Shown: positions 60,789 to 62,931 of the stretch, in pieces | Numbering within the stretch: position 1 is the stretch's first letter | How the letters are laid out: every line of letters starts with the position of its first letter | The notes under the pieces: generated by a model | What the model was told of the DNA's origin: nothing | What the model saw: only the letters and a program-made list of their open reading frames with translations | Databases searched by the model: none | Origin: UBA8886 sp963578705 | Lineage (GTDB): Archaea > Thermoplasmatota > Poseidoniia > MGIII > CG-Epi1 | Length of the DNA: 62,931 nucleotides | Reading direction: 5' to 3' | Assembly: GCA_963578705.1 (NCBI GenBank) | Contig: CAUZDT010000001.1 | Location: 1-62,931 of the forward strand | Translations under genes and position numbers: made by a program

Positions 60789-60871
60789 CGCAGAGGGAGG
60801 GATTTGAACCCCCGTGAGCGATGCTCACCGGCTTTCAAGGCCGGCGCCATACCGGGCTAGGCGACCTCTGC
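60789..60871 (-). tRNA. tRNA-Ser (anticodon UGA)
   Basis: The acceptor stem pairs 60865-60871 with 60790-60796. The anticodon stem CCGGC/GCCGG closes CTTGAAA, giving UGA and reading UCA. A long variable arm (GTGAGCATCGCTCAC) is typical of tRNA-Ser. The discriminator is G at 60789, as expected for serine, and CCA is encoded at 60788-60786. Confidence 0.95.
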
Positions 60872-60944
60872 AAAAATGAATCGTGCTGGCGCAGCCAAAG
60901 AGGGCGGGCAAAAAGGACTGGCCGCTGTCTTCTCGACGACAGAC

Positions 60945-61175
60945 CTAGCGGCGGCCTCGTGCCATCGGGGACCGGCTTACATCGCCACTCTTGTCGATGT
61001 AGTACAGATAGCCGTCTTCCCTCGAGACACCAGCGGTCGCCACCAGTTCGGGACCGCCACCAGTTCTTTTTCCACCACGGGCCATTGCTGTTCTCCAGAC
61101 GTGCCCGTCCTTGCCCAGGTAATAGAGGTACCCGGCCTGCTTGCTTACTCCGGTTGATTTGACTACTTCAGCCAT
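60945..61175 (-). CDS. Small protein with duplicated YLYY...MARG motif
   Basis: A 76-residue basic protein built from two copies of one unit of about 30 residues: GVSKQAGYLYYLGKDGHVWR followed by MARG, and GVSREDGYLYYIDKSGDVSR followed by MARG. Each unit looks like a beta-hairpin with conserved aromatic and Gly/Arg positions. No cysteines, signal or membrane helix. ATG 61175 is about 40 bases after a minus-strand CTTATATAGG element (about 61209-61218). The family is not recognised. It might bind nucleic acid through the aromatic/basic face, but that is a guess. Confidence 0.65.
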   Translation of the reverse strand: MAEVVKSTGVSKQAGYLYYLGKDGHVWRTAMARGGKRTGGGPELVATAGVSREDGYLYYIDKSGDVSRSPMARGRR

Positions 61176-61287
61176 GGGGAGTCACTGGAGCCCGAGTCGC
61201 AATTTGTCCTATATAAGTTTACCCCTGTTCACGACGACGCTATCGTCGAGAGCCATACCGCCTTAAATCCGCCCGGAATCGGGAGGT

Positions 61288-61521
61288 ATGGCGGTCGGCT
61301 TTATCCTCATCAAGACTGAGCCCTCCAAAGAGCAGCAGGTCTACGAAGCGCTCGGAAGCGTGGAGGAAATCGTGGAGCTGCACCCGCTCTTTGGCGAATT
61401 TGACCTGATGGCCAAGATCAACACCGACGATTTCTACGACCTGGGACAGGTGGTGGTGCAGAAGATTCGCACCGTCGAGGGAGTCCAGGACACGCAGACC
61501 CATCCGGCGACCAAGCTCTGA
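61288..61521 (+). CDS. Stand-alone Lrp/AsnC ligand-binding (RAM) domain protein
   Basis: A 77-residue protein equal to the C-terminal effector-binding domain of Lrp/AsnC regulators, without the DNA-binding half. GFILIKTEPSKEQQVYEAL, then VVELHPLFGEFDLMAKI, shows the family fold and its oligomer surface. It ends with TVEGVQDTQTHP. Such domains bind amino acids and may regulate partner enzymes or other Lrp proteins. CCTTAAATCC (61261-61270) places a transcription start at the ATG. A GGGAGGT lies directly before ATG, too close to act as a normal ribosome-binding site. Confidence 0.88.
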   Translation: MAVGFILIKTEPSKEQQVYEALGSVEEIVELHPLFGEFDLMAKINTDDFYDLGQVVVQKIRTVEGVQDTQTHPATKL

Positions 61522-61593
61522 ACGGCCGGCAGCGGCCGCCGCCGTTTTCGACGGCAGCCTAATAAGGCACAGCTAAATCGCCGGGTGATAACT

Positions 61594-62085
61594 ATGTTTA
61601 CCACGGAGCTGCTGGGTTATTTGTGGAATTTTGAATTCTTCGTAGCCGCATTCCTGTTCGGCCTCGGACTGGCTACGCTCGGCTCAGGCCTGTTCACCGC
61701 CTACTTCGGCGCCGGCAAGTCGCAGCAGATTGGCTTCGGGCTGATTGTAATGGCGATACTTGTGCTGGGCCTGCAGTACCACCAGACCTACATCGCCGAC
61801 CCGGCGACCTTCGACGCGGCCAACTTCCGCTACGGCCTCATCGCGGCAATCGCGGCGATGGTTGGCATGGGGGCCGGGATGTTTGCAGTGCTCTTCATCC
61901 TGATGAAGGTCGACACCGTGGATGACCTCGAAGACCTCGATCTGGAAGACCTCGAAGACCTCGACCTTGACGAGGAACTGAAGAAGCTCGAAGAGGAACT
62001 GGCAGCCGCGGACGGCGGCGACGTTTCTGACGACGGAGGCGATGACGCCCCCACCGAGGACGCTGACAAGGAGGACAAGGCATGA
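61594..62085 (+). CDS. Membrane protein with acidic C-terminal tail (paralogue A)
   Basis: A 163-residue protein with three or four membrane helices (about 10-110) and a strongly acidic tail (about 110-163, DDLEDLDLEDLEDLDLDEE and similar). The first 90 residues align with the next gene: FGLGLATLGSGLFTAYFGAGK here and GFAIVLLGMGALVAYYGSKK there. Its stop overlaps that gene by four bases (ATGA). The ribosome-binding sequence GGGTGATAAC before ATG 61594 favours it over the GTG at 61585. The function is unknown. Confidence 0.68.
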   Translation: MFTTELLGYLWNFEFFVAAFLFGLGLATLGSGLFTAYFGAGKSQQIGFGLIVMAILVLGLQYHQTYIADPATFDAANFRYGLIAAIAAMVGMGAGMFAVLFILMKVDTVDDLEDLDLEDLEDLDLDEELKKLEEELAAADGGDVSDDGGDDAPTEDADKEDKA

Positions 62086-62372
62086 GCGCAGAAATGACGC
62101 TGGCACTAACCCTCTTCACGGTCGGCTTCGCAATCGTGCTGCTCGGAATGGGCGCGCTGGTGGCGTACTACGGCAGCAAGAAGACGCGCTACGCCGGGTT
62201 TGGGTTCATCCTGCTCGGGGCAGTCGCAACCGGGTACTGGAACTCGCAGTCGTTTGCAGGCGGCGCCTGGGCCGAGGTGGCGATGCTCGACTCGATGCTG
62301 GCGGTCGCGGGCGGTTTCGCCGGCGCGATTGTGGGCGTGATAATCTTCCTCGTGGCGATTATCAAGTCCTGA
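62082..62372 (+). CDS. Small membrane protein (paralogue B)
   Basis: A 96-residue protein with about three helices, a shorter relative of the gene just upstream and overlapping it by four bases. It lacks the acidic tail. The core GMGALVAYYGSKKTRYAGFG includes a basic loop (GSKKTR) where the paralogue has GAGKSQQ. The pair may form a hetero-oligomer; this is inference from overlap and similarity. It is followed 12 bases later by the partial gene at the window end. Confidence 0.68.
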   Translation: MSAEMTLALTLFTVGFAIVLLGMGALVAYYGSKKTRYAGFGFILLGAVATGYWNSQSFAGGAWAEVAMLDSMLAVAGGFAGAIVGVIIFLVAIIKS

Positions 62373-62383
62373 AACCTTAAAGT

Positions 62384-62931
62384 ATGGCAGTTCGCCGTGC
62401 CGCCGTGGCTTCACTCTGGAGCGCGGGCAAACCCGGCGAGGATGATGACGGCGAGCCCGAGGACGCTGAATTAATCGCTGAAGCGGCCGAAGAGACAGAA
62501 GCCGCCGAGCCGATAGCTGAATCCAGGGAGGATGCTGACGCGCCCGATGAAGATGCGGAGGACGCAGCCCCGGAGGAGGCGGAAGCCGAGCCCGAAGAGG
62601 CCGGCGAGGAGCTGGACCTCTCCAGCGATGCGCTGCAACCTGAGCGGGACGAGCCGGTCGCGGCGCCTTCTGCTTTCCCACCATTGCTACAGCGCGCCGA
62701 AAATCTCGACATGCGCGTCGTCGGCGCCATTGGCGCGGTTGCCATTTTGCTGCTGACTGCCGTCGCGGTCGTGATGCTGGGCGGCGCGGTCGAGGTGACG
62801 GTACCCCGTGAGCGGTACGGTGATTCTGCGACTTACGCGGTGACGGGGCAGGTTAACCTCGAGAGCCCGGTCGGCATCCCGCTGCCGTTCCTGGGCGAAG
62901 ACATCGAAGTTAACGAGATCCACGTTGACTG
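62384..62931 (+). CDS. Partial acidic-linker membrane protein
   Basis: An open frame of at least 182 codons that runs off the window end. The first about 100 residues are acidic and Glu/Ala/Pro-rich. Near residue 115 comes a membrane helix (VVGAIGAVAILLLTAVAVVML). An extracytoplasmic part follows with VTVPRERYGDSATYAVTG, which looks like a beta domain. The layout echoes the gene at 3109-4113 and the acidic tail of the upstream paralogue. ATG 62384 is 12 bases after the previous stop. Only the beginning is visible, so no function is called. Confidence 0.6.
   Translation, partial: MAVRRAAVASLWSAGKPGEDDDGEPEDAELIAEAAEETEAAEPIAESREDADAPDEDAEDAAPEEAEAEPEEAGEELDLSSDALQPERDEPVAAPSAFPPLLQRAENLDMRVVGAIGAVAILLLTAVAVVMLGGAVEVTVPRERYGDSATYAVTGQVNLESPVGIPLPFLGEDIEVNEIHVD

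Overview
The window is a compact, GC-rich stretch of archaeal chromosome. Archaeal markers are an archaeal-type DnaG primase, transcription factor S, aEF-1beta, EF-2 with a diphthamide site, EF-1A, archaeal S12/S7/S10, geranylgeranylglyceryl phosphate synthase, a DUF2070 membrane protein and archaeal GluRS and LeuRS. Mixed in are genes of bacterial character: GyrB, GroES/GroEL, bacterial-type ThrRS, PlsC, UppP, CcmA/CcmB and a cyanophycin synthetase/cyanophycinase pair. That mixture, with an isolated 5S rRNA gene and gyrase, suggests a Thermoplasmatota relative such as a marine Poseidoniia (Marine Group II/III) archaeon. The assignment is inference; no 16S gene is present.

Layout. 1-5.6 kb: tRNA-Leu, a DCC-type thiol-disulfide protein, an M50 protease, small membrane and zinc-ribbon proteins, UppP and a lipoprotein. 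5.7-9.4 kb: GluRS and GyrB. 9.4-14.8 kb (minus): CphA, CphB, aspartate dehydrogenase and an aminotransferase, a probable nitrogen-storage cluster. 14.9-20.2 kb: a UbiA prenyltransferase, a TraB-like protein and an Fe-S group (Nfu, a CCAEP-tail radical SAM protein, Mrp-DUF971). 20.3-26.8 kb: 5S rRNA, an endonuclease IV-like protein, LeuRS and a large PKD-type surface protein. 26.8-32.9 kb: PdxS, tRNA-Ala, DnaG, PyrF, CcmA/B and MsrB. 32.9-40.5 kb: threonine-to-glycine degradation, TIM, GroES/EL, a flavin protein, Bcp peroxiredoxin and a biotin-dependent carboxyltransferase. 40.6-45.1 kb: HisRS, PlsC, aEF-1beta, a 7Fe ferredoxin and TFS. 45.1-49.3 kb: an ABC-2 exporter operon with a large propeller/coiled-coil protein. 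49.4-55.3 kb: a toxin-antitoxin pair, tRNA-Thr and the str operon (S12-S7-EF2-EF1A-S10). 55.3-62.9 kb: DUF2070 and GGGP synthase, ThrRS, tRNA-Ser, a stand-alone Lrp-type sensor domain and paired small membrane proteins.

Gene density is very high. No gene-free stretch exceeds 300 bases. Co-directional genes often overlap by 1 or 4 bases, which suggests translational coupling. Many genes have a TATA-like element about 25-28 bases before the start codon, implying leaderless mRNAs. A subset (EF-1A, GroEL, DnaG, the surface protein) has strong Shine-Dalgarno sites. The most notable element is the cyanophycin cluster, whose lower-GC cphA/cphB looks horizontally acquired. Next are the propeller/exporter operon and the CCAEP-tail radical SAM/Mrp/Nfu group.
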